Shown here: piece after piece, positions 1 to 10,964 of the stretch
Position numbering within the stretch: the first letter of the stretch is position 1
Layout: each line of letters opens with the position of its first letter
Notes under the pieces: generated by a model
What the model was told of the DNA's origin: nothing
The model's database searches: none
The model's input: only the letters and a program-made list of their open reading frames with translations
NCBI GenBank assembly: GCA_020081605.1
Contig: JAHREC010000045.1
Coordinates: 310,001-374,000, forward strand
Reading direction: 5' to 3'
Length of the DNA stretch: 64,000 bases
From: Albifimbria verrucaria
Taxonomy: Eukaryota > Ascomycota > Sordariomycetes > Hypocreales > Stachybotryaceae
Made by a program: the position numbers and the translations under genes

Positions 1-247
1 GCTCGTTGACTTGAACTACAAACTTGTCGCTATATACTGTCGAGTTCTCCAGCCTCGAATTATCCGGACTTCCCCATGTATAGGACAATGCGACAAATTT
101 CGGCAGATTGTCCAGCCCATGTGTTGTCATGAGAAGTTTTGGGACCGCGAGGCCGAAGGTATACCATTTAGGCCGAGCGAATTGCAAAAGGCGAACATGT
201 TGAGCATTGACAGCATCGTAATGCAACAAAGGGCGCGTGTGCCTCAT
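1..247 (-). CDS. HET-domain protein, N-terminal part (runs off left edge)
   Basis: The minus strand is open from an ATG at 247 to the window edge (82 residues, no stop). About residue 50 reads KFVALSYTWGSP, the signature block of the HET (heterokaryon incompatibility, PF06985) domain, whose core is ALSYxWG. Upstream of it is RPLLHYDAVNAQHVRLLQF, the usual short leader before a HET domain. HET proteins mediate self/non-self recognition and regulated cell death in filamentous ascomycetes. Only the start of the domain is visible, so partner domains (NACHT, ankyrin, others) cannot be judged. Open frames on both strands between 11 and 410 conflict with it, but neither resembles a known family. No frame break is seen in this part. 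Confidence 0.8.
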   Translation of the reverse strand, partial: MRHTRPLLHYDAVNAQHVRLLQFARPKWYTFGLAVPKLLMTTHGLDNLPKFVALSYTWGSPDNSRLENSTVYSDKFVVQVNE

Positions 248-1792
248 CCACCGGAAGATCTCCTGACGTATCCTCGAGAATGTTGTCCCCATAGCGGCTG
301 GCGATGCGAGAAAACTCTGCAAGGCCCGAGAACCCAATATTCAAGATCAGAGATGACGTTATCTCAAGACTCAGCCCCAGGATTCCCTCATAGATTTGGT
401 GGCTGAGCAAGGCTGCCTTGAGATGAGGGGGCCAATCACGAGGGGATGATCACTTATTCATCACATTCTTCATGGTGATTCAATCTGAAGGCACAATGCA
501 ACCATCGCAGTGGTGACAAGGAGAACAGGAGTCTACTCTTAATTGACCACGAGTGGGCTCAAGTATCATACCAACAGACTGAACAGCCAGCCTGGAGCTA
601 GCTAATAACAGGCACAGCGATTTCATTCTATTAGGTTATTATTCCCTTGAGGCCGGTAAGGCTCAGACTATGTAGCAAATTAGTAAATTGACCAATTAGA
701 ATTGGGTAAAAACCAGATACATAGAAAACCTAGTAAATTGGCCGATAATAGATGTACCAGCATTGCCCCGTGTTACATATAGCTACATCACAATGATCAC
801 TATCATCTTGTGGTTTTAAAGTTCTTTTACGTACTGATACGATGACTAAGGCGTTGTGGGGCTTCTACCTAGCCTGAGCCTTACCAGCCTCAAGGGGCTA
901 TCATAGTACTTACAGGCTCTAGCTTAAGCTGAAATTCTGAATATAATATCTGTAATTCATTCTCGTTGCAAATCTACTTCAAGTAGTTACGATTATTACA
1001 CCGTGTTCACAGCATAATGTCCAAGTATAGTCATATAGAATATCGAGATCTGACTTAGCCAAATACTTAGTATAGTAGAAAGTAATCAATTACGTTTGCT
1101 TCGGCTAACTCAAAATACTTTAACGATAGTTTATTCCTGGAGATTATCTTGGATTGTCTCCATGGCTTCTACAGCTAAGGTGGACTTGTGTGTTCCTCGA
1201 ATTCAGCTATCTCATTGGTAAAATTTGTACGATCAGACCCATGTGTTGGACACATGGTTCGCAGCACTCCACATCGGATTTTCTGTTTCAGTAAATGTTT
1301 TATCCTTCAAAAAGCAAACCAGTCAGACCTGTTGCACTTTGTACGCCGAGCCTTTGACATCATATTCGATCACCAACAGTTGGCCATTTGGACTCTTGTT
1401 TGGTCAACATTTTCCAGGGCTAGTGATTCTTTTCCATAATCAAAAAGTTATTCTACTCACACAGGCCATGAAGTCCATGATGTCGGCCCTCAATCAATGT
1501 CAACGCTGCATTTCTTAGCCAAGTTCAAGCGCACCTAAAAGATTGCGATTCACTCCTTCTACCTAGAGTATCGATCATGATGGCTATAAGATAGTTTAAT
1601 GCCAAAAATAATTCATCTATTACAAAATTTATGATATCGTAGATTATTGGGTACAGGATATTACCTTGCGCGAGTGTGGAGGCAAAGTGCATAACAACGT
1701 TGTAATTCACAAGTCATCGGGATTAGAGAACCGCATCGCATTCTGGCCAGGCTGCTATGTAAGAATAACGGGTTGTAACGATACTGTGATTT
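248..1792. other. Intergenic, no gene recognised
   Basis: AT-rich sequence, with short open frames only at 1188-1518 and 1525-1710 that show no recognisable domain. The right part holds the 3' flank of the xylanase-like gene. I see no repeat or RNA gene here. Confidence 0.5.
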
Positions 1793-2733
1793 CTACTCCT
1801 CCAATACTTCCTTGAAAGTGATATTGGCTTTTCCGTTACTGTAGGAACCTTGAACGGTCACTGCTTGATAGTCATATGACCCAAGGACTACCCCTTTGCT
1901 CTGCCACGCGTCGAAGTGATTTTTGTTGTAATTGTGCCTCCTATGCGCTTAGTCGTTCTCACGGACCACATCCTCACATATGTCCTGACTCCGTCAATCG
2001 AGGGTTGGTTGTATCGCATCTCTTGGGAAATGGAATAAACACCGTTATCTGACTTAATGGTCCCAAGGTATTTACCAGCCGCGGCGGGAGTAACTGCCGT
2101 CATCGTCAGCCTAGTAGAATGATAGATGGTATAATGAAGTTGAATTATTTGTCGCTCTCTCTTTTTTTTCTTTTTAAAGGGCGTGAAAGTAGGGACTGAA
2201 TTGGTCAGACGTACTGAAAGATGTCAGCAAAGCATACATACAGTTGCCAGTTTGTAAATGCATGAACTTACCGTGTTCCAAAGTTGTCAATTATAAAGTA
2301 TTCGACTAAAGGGTTCTAGGGTCTCGTAAATGGGGATATATCTCCAGTGCACAGGACAGGAACATCTACGTACTCTTGTCCACCCCGTTACACCAATGAA
2401 GCTATATCCATTGGACTCGTATGTTCCAGCATAGGAAATATTGCGATCGGATCCTTTGTGCCACCCCTTTCCAGCCTCAAAATTACCAGCGTGATACCAA
2501 GCCACATTGAAATTGGGGCTATTGTATGCACTTGTGAAATTGACAGTATCTGGGGTATCTGTGGCGAAGAAATCGCGATAGGGATCATCAATATCCGCAT
2601 GCCTTGGAAGACCAGACAGGGATGCTTTGTGAGAGGCTGCCCCTATACTACTGATCGATGCAGAGAGGACAGTGTTGAGGGCTGCAAGTAATAAGATGGC
2701 CAAATTCAAGACGGCCATTGTATACGACTTCAT
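1793..2733 (-). CDS. GH11 endo-1,4-beta-xylanase-like secreted protein
   Basis: Three exons: 2733-2374, 2315-2272 and 2110-1793, with introns 2316-2373 (58 bp) and 2111-2271 (161 bp). An N-terminal signal peptide (MKSYTMAVLNLAILLLAAL) is followed by GH11 landmarks: GKGWHKGS, a strand ending VTGWTR, then NPLVEYFIIDNFGT across intron 1, which contains the nucleophile Glu of the PLxEY motif, and PSIDGVRTYVRMWSVR in exon 3. GH11 enzymes cut xylan backbones outside the cell. Two oddities. The frame slips by one base at a T run (1920-1924), after which the expected NHFDAW-type block continues in another frame. The acid/base glutamate, expected in a TEGYQSSG-like block near the C terminus, is read as Gln (codon at 1850-1852). 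The fold family is certain; activity is doubtful. Confidence 0.85.
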
Positions 2734-4048
2734 CTTTCAGTAGTAATGATTCAGAAGATGCCCGTAGACAAGATGGAGAATCCGGGTATATCTAGGTTAC
2801 GACAAGAAAGACGGCTGCAACGGTAGCAAGTCTTTCTGTGTTCCTTTATTAGGATCAAGGCAAGCTGCCGTCTCTGAAAACTAACCTTCATTGTAACTAC
2901 CCGACACGTGGACATGCTCTGATTCTTGGCTTTGAATTACCGGTTTAACCGGTTTTTCCATACAGTTTACTACTCAGCCGAAGTGTGGCACTGCATAAAG
3001 CGAAACCTAATAGGTGGAACTTTCAAAGGATTTAAATGTTCTTACTTGAGCTGCATTCTTTATCGCTCAGAGTGAACTGGCTATATAGGTTACATCCTCC
3101 GATGCCCGATTCTGTAATACGAGGCGGACAAGCGAGTCACAGCGCATGAAAGCCTGTGCAAAGTGTTTTTCAAACCTGGTATTTATCGGGTTATAATTAC
3201 AATATTCCCATATTCAAGTCCTTATATTCATATCCTATATTCATTTGGAAATCAGTTTAATAAGTACTCTTTACTGGCAATGCTTTGAGACGCGCAAACG
3301 AGGACTTCTAATAGGTGGGTGTATTTAAGAATGTGTCTCTGAATCCACGTAATCCCTAGTTATGCCTATAAATCACCCTAGCACCTTGCTTATCTGAGGC
3401 TTGCTCAATTATGAGAATCGCCGTGCGTTGCTTCATATCTTCAACCCTGTTTCGCCGGAGTCTTTCGTAGGAATTTGCATCATACGTGTGGAAAACTGTC
3501 TTAGCTTACTCAATCCGTCATAATGTTCACGATAGAGTGCGTATCATGACGCTAGTGCCGCTTGCCATTACCTGGCATCATTTACAAATGCGGCATGTGT
3601 GTATGAATGCTTATAAATCCGCAACTTTCTGAGGCCCATATATATTCCCAATGCTGCCCAGCGCTGACCTGTCAGAGTTAGGATCATTATTGGCCGAGGC
3701 AAGTATTTGCGAATGCGCAATCCCGCACGATGTTTTACCAACTTCGGTTGACGCTTGGAACCTGAGAGAGATATCGAGTTAATCAGGGTCTACCTTGTCA
3801 CCGATTGTTTCCAGCCGAATACATGCACACTTGTTGGGTTGCTTGATAATCGGAATTACCACTACCCAAAACCCATGATTGCTGACGTGTGGAGTACTAG
3901 CCTGTGTGGTCCATGTGCGCAGTTGTAGAGGTTTCTAGCACCACAAACTTCAGGTAACATTTTCAATATAAAAGGCGTTTCCTAGCCATGTATCATTTGG
4001 CCTCATCCAATTCATCGTACAAGTCTTCAACAGCAGTAATTCTGAATC
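2734..4048. other. Intergenic, divergent promoter region
   Basis: About 1.3 kb between the divergent xylanase-like gene and the epoxide-hydrolase-like gene. It is AT-rich. No coding frame, repeat or RNA gene recognised. A TATA-like stretch lies near 3965 (atataaaag), about 80 bp before the start codon at 4049. Confidence 0.5.
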
Positions 4049-5172
4049 ATGTCTCTTCCACAATCCTGCCAAACATTCCTATGTCTAGCCACGCTGCTCC
4101 TAGGCTTTCTAGCTGCTCCTGTACGATCATTTAACTGTAGCACCGCTGCTTTGGACTTTTTCAGAACTGCTGATGGCGCCAAATACGCTTACAGCTACAC
4201 ACCAGCGCAAGGGAAAATGCCACCTTCCTCTTTCTACATGGGTACCCTTCCTCGCACAAGGATTGGCAGTCACAGATCGCGGCCCTCACCGCGGAGGGGT
4301 TTGGAGCTCTGGCACCAGATATGCTAGGCTTTGGTGCTTCTGACATGCCGACTGACCCTAAACATTATAGGGGCAAGCGACTTGCAGGTCACTTGAGGGA
4401 ACTCCTGGATCACGAAGGTATCGAGACCGTCATTGGTGTAGGGCACGACTGGGGCTCAGTGATTCTATCACGGTTTGCGCTGTATCATCAAAAGCGACTT
4501 GAAAAGCTGGTTTGGGTCAACGTTGGCTATCAAGCCCCAGGTGGCTTTGTCGACCTGGACGCTATCAATACGCTGGCAGCATCCGAATACGGCTACATGA
4601 CTTACGGCTATTGGTACTTTTTCATCCGGTATGACGCCGGTAACTTGATCAGGGATCATGTAAGTGTACTCGAAAGACCAAGATTGGAAAACATTGATCA
4701 TTGACAACAATTCTTCTTCCTAGCTGGATTCATACTGGCACATTGTATTTCCTGAAAACCATACGGTCTGGAAAACCGATTTTGCACCAGTGGGAGCTGC
4801 CCGCGCTTGGCTAAATGCCAACACTTTAACGAAAGATGCACCATTTTCGAGCGAGGCATACAAGACGGACTGGAAGGACTGGATGAGCCGACCAAATGCT
4901 ATAGAGGCTGGACTGAACTGCTACAGGTCACAGTTTGGAGGTGTTAATGATGCTGATGAGGCCAACCTTAATCAGGAGGACTGGATGCTGCATGTGCCTG
5001 TCCTGAACATTGCTGGAGCTGCTGATATGGTGGCTCGGCCTGAATTCATGGAGGGCACAAAACGTTGGGCTGCAGCAGGATTTACTAGTCAAACGTTGGA
5101 AGGGGTCACTGGTTGTCGCAAGAGCTGCCTGAGCATGTGAATGAGCTCCTTCTCGAGTTCGCTCGGGCATAA
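4049..5172 (+). CDS. Secreted epoxide-hydrolase-like alpha/beta hydrolase
   Basis: Two exons around an intron at 4660-4723 (64 bp). A signal peptide (MSLPQSCQTFLCLATLLLGF) precedes an alpha/beta-hydrolase fold with HGYPSS (oxyanion HGxP), DMLGFGASD, the nucleophile elbow GHDWGS (Asp nucleophile, as in epoxide hydrolases and haloalkane dehalogenases), and NIAGAADMVARP, which carries the usual acid-bearing strand. Length and order fit microbial soluble epoxide hydrolases. Two one-base breaks interrupt the frame: an A run at 4214-4217, just before the HGxP strand, and a G run at 5102-5105, just before the catalytic-His HW motif. Beyond that the C terminus continues in another frame to a stop at 5170-5172. 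Both breaks fit undercalled homopolymers. Substrate unknown. Confidence 0.85.
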
Positions 5173-6091
5173 GCCTATTCAACAGTCAAGGACGGCTTCA
5201 AGTCAATCGCAGGAAGTATTGTGCTATCTTGTATATTCGTAACATAGTGCCTAACAGATTGTGGATAAATAGGTCCCAGAACTCGCTAAAGTGGTTCTAG
5301 TAACTCGAAGAGTAATGCAAATTCACCTGGCTGATCATTTGTGCTGATTTGAAGCCGCTTATATATTACAGTGTGACCTTCAGCTTCTATGAGACCCCGT
5401 CCTGATCCCGAGCCTCCATCCGTAAACTGCTTGCTTCCTGGGTGTTTCAACGATAAATCATTCGTGCTATAGTTACGTGGTGCTTCCGCCTCCTATCATA
5501 TTTATGTTTCATAGCTCTGTGTATCAGAGAGCTAGTAGCACATCGGCAAAGATCCCTATCATTGAGTCGTGCATCTTGGGACTAGAATTCCGTCCAGATC
5601 CCGCCCAGTCCATCTAGATTCTTAGACAGTATTTGGCGTGGCAAAATAGCGACGTTCTTTCCGTCGACACCAGGCTAGGATGAAGTCACATAGTGGCAGA
5701 TGTGTGCATTTTCTTGAATACTCTCCTACTTGTCATAGCTACATAGGTGATATGCTGTTGCTGGGCTAGACAAGCTGCGACTTTAAGTTACTCGTAAGTA
5801 AGGGTAGAAGTATACAACAGCATGGGCTAGTTCGGATTTAAGCGTAGCATCATTACTAATAGCACCAGAACTTATAGATTTAAGACCTAATATAGCCTTC
5901 CTTCTTATGTAGAAGCCTTGATCTTAAGATCAAAGATCTTATTTAAACGTCAGCAAAAGAAAATGTTAATCCGGAATTATCCCAATTTTATGCTTCAACT
6001 AGCTCTGTAGTGGGCCCAAAATTTGAATTCTCGTTCATGACACCATGTATATCACGACTATTTAACCAACCCGCTACCCTTTTGATCTTGG
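5173..6091. other. Intergenic between convergent genes
   Basis: AT-rich 0.9 kb between the 3' ends of two convergent genes. No coding frame or repeat recognised. Confidence 0.5.
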
Positions 6092-7847
6092 CTATAAATC
6101 CTTAATCGTCTCCCTTGGATAGAATTTTAGGTTCGGTCCATCTTGAGTTGACGAAAAGATGTCATATATCTGAAATTCCTTTGGTCTGTGCCTCTCATAA
6201 GGTGCACCAGGAGTTCCGGCACCTACTTTGCCTAGTTCACCCTCTGCAACTTCGAAGTCGAAATACCATAGGGTCCTCGCAATAATGAGGCTGGTTTCCA
6301 AATAAACCATTGATTTCCCCACATCCGCGAGGACCAGACGAGAAAGCAGCAAACGCACGGTTCATACTGGCTTTGGTGTGTTCATCAGCCTCAAGCCAAC
6401 GCTCCGGCTTAAATGTGAATGAGTCGGGAAATATTCCTCGTTATGATGAAGTGAATATGTGTTGACACCCACTAGGGTTCCAGGGGAATCACATGACCGT
6501 CAACAACTAGTGGCTTTGTCTTATCCTCGTCACCATATAATTGCCGCCAAGTAGTGCCGCTCACAGGAGGAGACATGCGTAAAGCCTCATCAATAACTGC
6601 ACGGAGGTAACGGCAACCAGAGAGAATGGGCCCACCATTGATATCCTTACCATTGGTAAAGGCGGAACGGATTTCTTCGGCAAGCTTGCGATATGTGTCA
6701 GGATAGCGGGAGAGGTAGAAAAACACACTGCTTATAGCAGTTGCCGTTGTATCACCGCCTGCAGATGTTAGACTGACTGGCAGTAGAAGCGGGGGGATAG
6801 ACGAAGGAGAGGCGAACCTGCTGGGAAAAAGAACATTGCTTCTGCCCACACATCACTCAAACGAACGTTGGTGGTTTCATCAAGCTGATCGACAACACGA
6901 GCATACAAATCTTCATGAGCATCTTTTTTCTGCGACAAGCGTGTTGAGATCATCAAGTCGAGCATCCTATAAAACTTTCTCAACTCAGTATGCGTAAGAA
7001 GGTCTGTAAAAAGAACGAGTAACGAGTTCGAAAGAACTGGCAGCTGCATTTTGACATTGCTAATACCATTGCCAAAGGTGATGGTCGATGGTAGCCAGCG
7101 ATACTTGGGATCGGTCTGCGCGTTGAGCGAAAAGCCAAATGCCAAGTGAGCAACAATATCTGATCCCAGCAGCCGGATGCGTTCCGCCATTCGGACCACT
7201 TCGCCCTTCTCACTGGCCTGGAGTATAATTTTGAGGAAGATGTCAACTTCGGTAGACATGGTGGGCTCGAACAAGCGCAGGGAACGGTCGGTGATAGCCG
7301 AACCCACCAACTTGCGGCGTGTACGATGAACGTCGCGGTCGATGGCGTTGAAGATGCAGATTTTTCCCGTAGTGGCCAGTGTAACGAGATAGACATCTGA
7401 TTTAGTCACCCGCTCGTTGTTATAGATGTCTGTCTATTAGCTAGAGTCCAAATCCGAGGCTTAGGTATCGTAATACTCACCATGATAAGCTTGGACCGAA
7501 TTGAAGACGAGCCGGTTGGGTGCATGCCGCATCACCTTGCCTGCACCATGTTGGTGTCAAAATGTCTCCTCGAATCTGGAGAATACTTACCATATTTTTG
7601 TGGTCGCTAAACGTCACTTGTGGAAGCCTCAATCGCATGGAATGCCAGCCAGCATATAGATCAGTCACGCTGGCCAAGAATGGTCCTGGATACTTTCTCA
7701 ACGGATGGAGAAAAATATTGTATCCAACAACGGACATGAACTGGTATAGTTAACAGCCGTATATACCATCAGACGAGGGTAGCTTACATATGTTATGAAG
7801 CCGGCGACAGCATACTTGGCAACGGTGAATAATGTGTCGTAAGCCAT
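6092..7847 (-). CDS. Cytochrome P450 monooxygenase (first of the RiPP-like region)
   Basis: Start at the ATG ending at 7847 (MAYDTLFTVAKYAVAGF, membrane anchor), with a first intron just after it (acceptor near 7758). Then come HPLRKYPGP, a split N-terminal region, the I-helix block AGGDTTATAIS (interrupted by an intron with a CTAAC branch point near 6770), the K-helix EALR, PERW and, near 6320, the heme block FSSGPRGC. Heme-thiolate P450s of this kind oxidise secondary metabolites at the ER membrane. Three frame breaks fall at runs: T run 7595-7599 in the HKKYG region, G run 6475-6477 after the K-helix region, and C run 6317-6320 directly after the heme cysteine (here two bases seem absent). 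If these are not read errors the gene is dead. Confidence 0.85.
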
Positions 7848-8593
7848 CGCTATGAATATCGTGCTTCAGTTAGATGTCCGAGATTATGTTCCCTGTAGAA
7901 GTGTCAGTATTATTCAACAGTGGGCCATTGGTGGGTTTTCAATGGCGCACTGTGATGGACATGATGATTAGCACATCAAGCCAAGGTTGCAGTTATGCCA
8001 AGCAAGGCAAGTCAAGTGAGCTACCTTGACAACCAACCAAGGCAAATAATTTCTCTAGCGTCAAGAATTGCTCGGGGTTGTTTCCCCTTGAGACATGCTT
8101 CACACATTCTCTTGGCCGGACGGGGGTCAAGAGAGGGAGGGCGCAAAGGAAAACATAGATATGATTGTTGGTCAGACGTGCTTACATGTGACCGACATGG
8201 AACCGGTGGTAGTGCATCCAGTGACAGGGTTATAGTATATGAGATTGTGGAGATATGCAAGAGCAGGCCCTGAGTAGCCCCCAAAACAAGGATCTTGTCC
8301 AATAAAACGAATACGTGCGTGGAGTGTCTTTACTTTGTGTTGGTTGAGTCTCACGGCGGGGACCAAAAACGGGACGTGGCTAGCGATCCAAAAAGACGTG
8401 ATATTATATTCTGTGTAGAGATGACCGAGATTTTCGCTGGGTGTCCTCTATCCATGACATATTTCTTACAAGCTATCTATGGATGAAGGAAGAAGTGAAC
8501 TAGGCTATGTAATCTATGTAAATGAATTTAACGTCCCTCTTTATTCAAATAATAATTCTGACAAGCGCTGTTTAGCTGGTGTTCGGTCCCACT
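7848..8593. other. Intergenic, nothing recognised
   Basis: Overlapping open frames of about 90 codons on both strands (7995-8302) have no recognisable domain and look like chance. This is the 5' flank of the P450 and the 3' flank of the phosphotransferase-like gene. Confidence 0.5.
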
Positions 8594-10042
8594 CTACAAT
8601 CTTTCTCTCGGCAGATTCCTCATCTTTCTTTGCACAAAGGGCTCCATAGCATCTCTTTCATCCTTTGTAAGCAAATCAAATCTCGTCTTCCACAGTTCGT
8701 TCTTGCTAATATTGCTGGCACGTCGTCCAAAGAATCGTTCGTCTAGGAATGTCCAATACGCCATGTCAAAGGCCCAGCACTTTCTTGCAGCGTAGCTTAG
8801 CCAGAACCGGCCAGTGCTCCAGCTCTCCTCCATATACTTCGACAACGGGGCGGGAAACGGACTCGAGAGCTTAGATGTTTGCTCGGCTTGCCTCATCGCA
8901 CATAGCCAGATTTGGAGCCGTTTTTCGTACGTCTCTAGCCAGTCTTGGAGCCCCCTTCCCATTGCTCGGCCACTTGGAGGAGGAGCCACCAGGGAGGGTC
9001 AAGTATAAACTGAGAGGGCCCAGCATATGTATACTCCCAGTCAATAAGAGCGGCTATATTGTCATCTTTGTCTAAAAGAATATTTCCTGCTCGTAGATCA
9101 TCCCCCAAAGACGGAAAGAGTCAGTACGAGATGGAGCCGAACATGTAGCCAGCCCAGGGTTATTGGAGGACTGAGCAGACCAGTGATCCTCTGCAAACCC
9201 AAATGTAGAGAGTCGACCTTCCTTGGCCAGCCTACGGAAGATCTGGCGTGCAACATATTTATTTCGGCAATCATCCTCTGACCGTATAAAGTCGTTATGC
9301 TGAAAAATGAGCGTGGCCAAGTGCATCTCTGCCAGCGCCGTGAGCCAGTCATCCGCTGTTGCAAAAGTAGTGCCTATCCGAGGGAGAGCTGGACGAGGCA
9401 CATTTGCCAACCGAACCATGTCAACCATAGAGTGGGTTATGGGTCGTCCTGAGACCTTCAATGTGCCCGTATCAGTTCTGACTAGGGACCCAATGCGAGG
9501 GAAGCTAAGCTGCGCTAGTTCGAGATAGCAGTCTGCTACTTGGGTCCAAAGTCTGCTGAGCAGAGACTTATCAATGTGTGGATCAAGTGTATGGGTTTCG
9601 TTTGGGTTCTTGTACTTGAAAGTAGTCCTTGCAGATAAGGTGCCATTATTTTCAATCTTTTCCATAATAATGAATGGGCCAACGATTGAATCATCCTCGT
9701 AGAAGATCTGACGGGGACTGGAACGTTGGTGTGCTCCGCAATATATACAGCTGTGGCAGCCTCTTGAATTGTCTTCTCCTCGGGATCCTGGACGAGGAAG
9801 GGTATTGGCAGTCGAACCATGACCTCTCGAGCGTGTCCGTCCAGAAGCATTCTGTACAGCACATTGAAGCCGCCAAAGAAGACCGGCCCAACAAACTCTG
9901 CTTCTGTGCCAAATTTTTCCGCCACAAGCTCTTCTATGTCGTTAACAAAGGCGGACATCCGCATGTCTTTGACAGAAATGTCATAGTCGTCGTCATTCCT
10001 ATCCCAAACTAGTTGGTCCAATTCTTCTTGACAATCATACAT
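8594..10042 (-). CDS. APH-family (aminoglycoside-phosphotransferase-like) kinase-fold protein
   Basis: Start chosen at the ATG ending at 10042 (MYDCQEELDQLVWD). An N-terminal lobe with a FGGFNVLYRMLL nucleotide-binding strand and EAATAVYIAEHTNVPVP is followed by the C-lobe. The catalytic loop reads DDLRAGNILL (Asp...Asn) and the metal-binding strand ALIDWEY, as in fungal 'phosphotransferase enzyme family' (PF01636) proteins. The helical C terminus follows and ends in RERL. About 470 residues, normal for the fungal family. The substrate is unknown; such genes are common beside biosynthetic clusters. Frame breaks occur at the G run 9713-9716, the C run 9102-9106 right before the catalytic loop, and within 8951-8960. 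All are one missing base in a run. No introns are needed. Confidence 0.8.
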
Positions 10043-10124
10043 GGTTGATACTGACAGTAACCTGAGAAAAACTAGCGGACATGGAATAAAATAGGTATGA
10101 GTGGGAGGAATCGAATACAAAACC

Positions 10125-10320
10125 TGGAAGCAATTTTGGTATAATATGGTAGGATGGCTGGAGTGAATTGGTGTGTGGATGAGCCAATTTTAACCCCGCT
10201 TGATGAAGCACTTTTGATTGGCATATGCAGGACTGAGCGAAAATGGCAACCCCTTCTCATGTTAATACGCATCCTCATAGCTGGATAATCCAGGCAGGTA
10301 TTTAGAGATACTAGAGCTGG
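10125..10320 (+). repeat. Dispersed repeat, copy A (partner at 11950-12160)
   Basis: About 195 bp align by eye with 11950-12160, including shared blocks such as ggataatccaggcaggtatt near the right end. Many differences are G-to-A or C-to-T in copy B relative to copy A, as expected from repeat-induced point mutation. Copy A runs directly into a P450 fragment. Origin of the repeat unknown. Confidence 0.7.
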
Positions 10321-10445
10321 ACTCAGACCCATTCCTTCTATTATGAATGACAGATGTAAGTATGGCAACTGCTCAAGGATCTTGGTGTCAGGGTCTGCGA
10401 TCACCCCGAGAGTTCAGTGCGAAGCCATTGCAGTATCTAGTGCGC
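10315..10445 (-). pseudogene. P450 fragment duplicated from the gene at 12234-13979
   Basis: The minus strand reads [14 protein letters not shown] and IIEGMGLSP, nearly the same as the K-helix region of the neighbouring P450 ([24 protein letters not shown] at about 12700-12790). The ExxR arginine is replaced by Gly (EGMG) and no flanking P450 exons follow. It is a truncated duplicate of about 130 bp, not a gene. Its fusion to repeat copy A suggests it arose together with that repeat. Confidence 0.8.
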
Positions 10446-10661
10446 CAATAGAGGATAAACAAAGCCTAATCTGTCACTTGAATTAGATTTTTCGGATTAT
10501 CCATGCATGATTTTAGGATAACAAGGGTTGGATTTCAGGTACTAAGGCTATAAGGTAGTCTATATAAGTGCGTGGCCCCAGTTTTTGAACCCTGCCCACG
10601 GCATTCACATTAATAATCTTATTCTTGATATATCCATACCCCGAATCTCATAAGTGCGGCT

Positions 10662-10964
10662 CTATTGGACTGAAGGGTATTAGTTAAGAATAAAGCACAA
10701 TTTTACAGTTATTATAGTTGTTACGCACCTGCTCCGTCTGGTATACAGACATCTGGCCCACCTGGATTAAACAGGTTAGGTTCAAGATGCTCGCCGGGAG
10801 GGCATTCTCCATGGGTCCTTTTATGGACCCTGCCTAGAAATAATTAGCAGAAGTAGCTAGATATCAAAAACTGACTGACCTGAAGGATTGAAGGGACTTG
10901 GAGGTGGGGCCGCCAGTGATAGGGTCACGAGAGCGAGAACGGTAAAAGCTTTCACAGTCTTCAT
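10662..10964 (-). CDS. Small secreted peptide with a KR processing site
   Basis: ATG ending at 10964. Exon 1 encodes a signal peptide (MKTVKAFTVLALVTLSLAA) and a Pro-rich start (PPPSPFNPS). A 46-bp phase-1 intron (10834-10879, GTCAGT...CTAG) follows, then GRVHKR, THGECPPGEHLEPNLF, NPGGPDVCIPDGA. A lysine-arginine pair (Kex2-type site) would free a C-terminal peptide with two cysteines. A second 57-bp intron with a CTAAC branch point probably gives a stop at 10662-10664; without it translation stops at 10721-10723. About 65 residues. The layout, MKT start, signal peptide and phase-1 intron just behind it, matches the repeat peptide at 23151-23380. No known family recognised. Confidence 0.55.

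Larger units (their letters stand above)
10043..10661. other. Intergenic with duplicated non-coding and P450-derived sequence
   Basis: Most of this stretch is a second copy of sequence found at 11950-12160 joined to a P450 fragment; both are listed separately. Nothing else is recognised. Confidence 0.5.

Noticed and set aside
11..410. Two overlapping open frames of 131 and 80 codons at the left end
   Set aside because: Neither has a domain; a third frame on the minus strand from 247 carries a clear HET motif.
7995..8302. Open frames on both strands of about 90 codons
   Set aside because: No domain, mirror-image frames in GC-richer sequence; probably chance.
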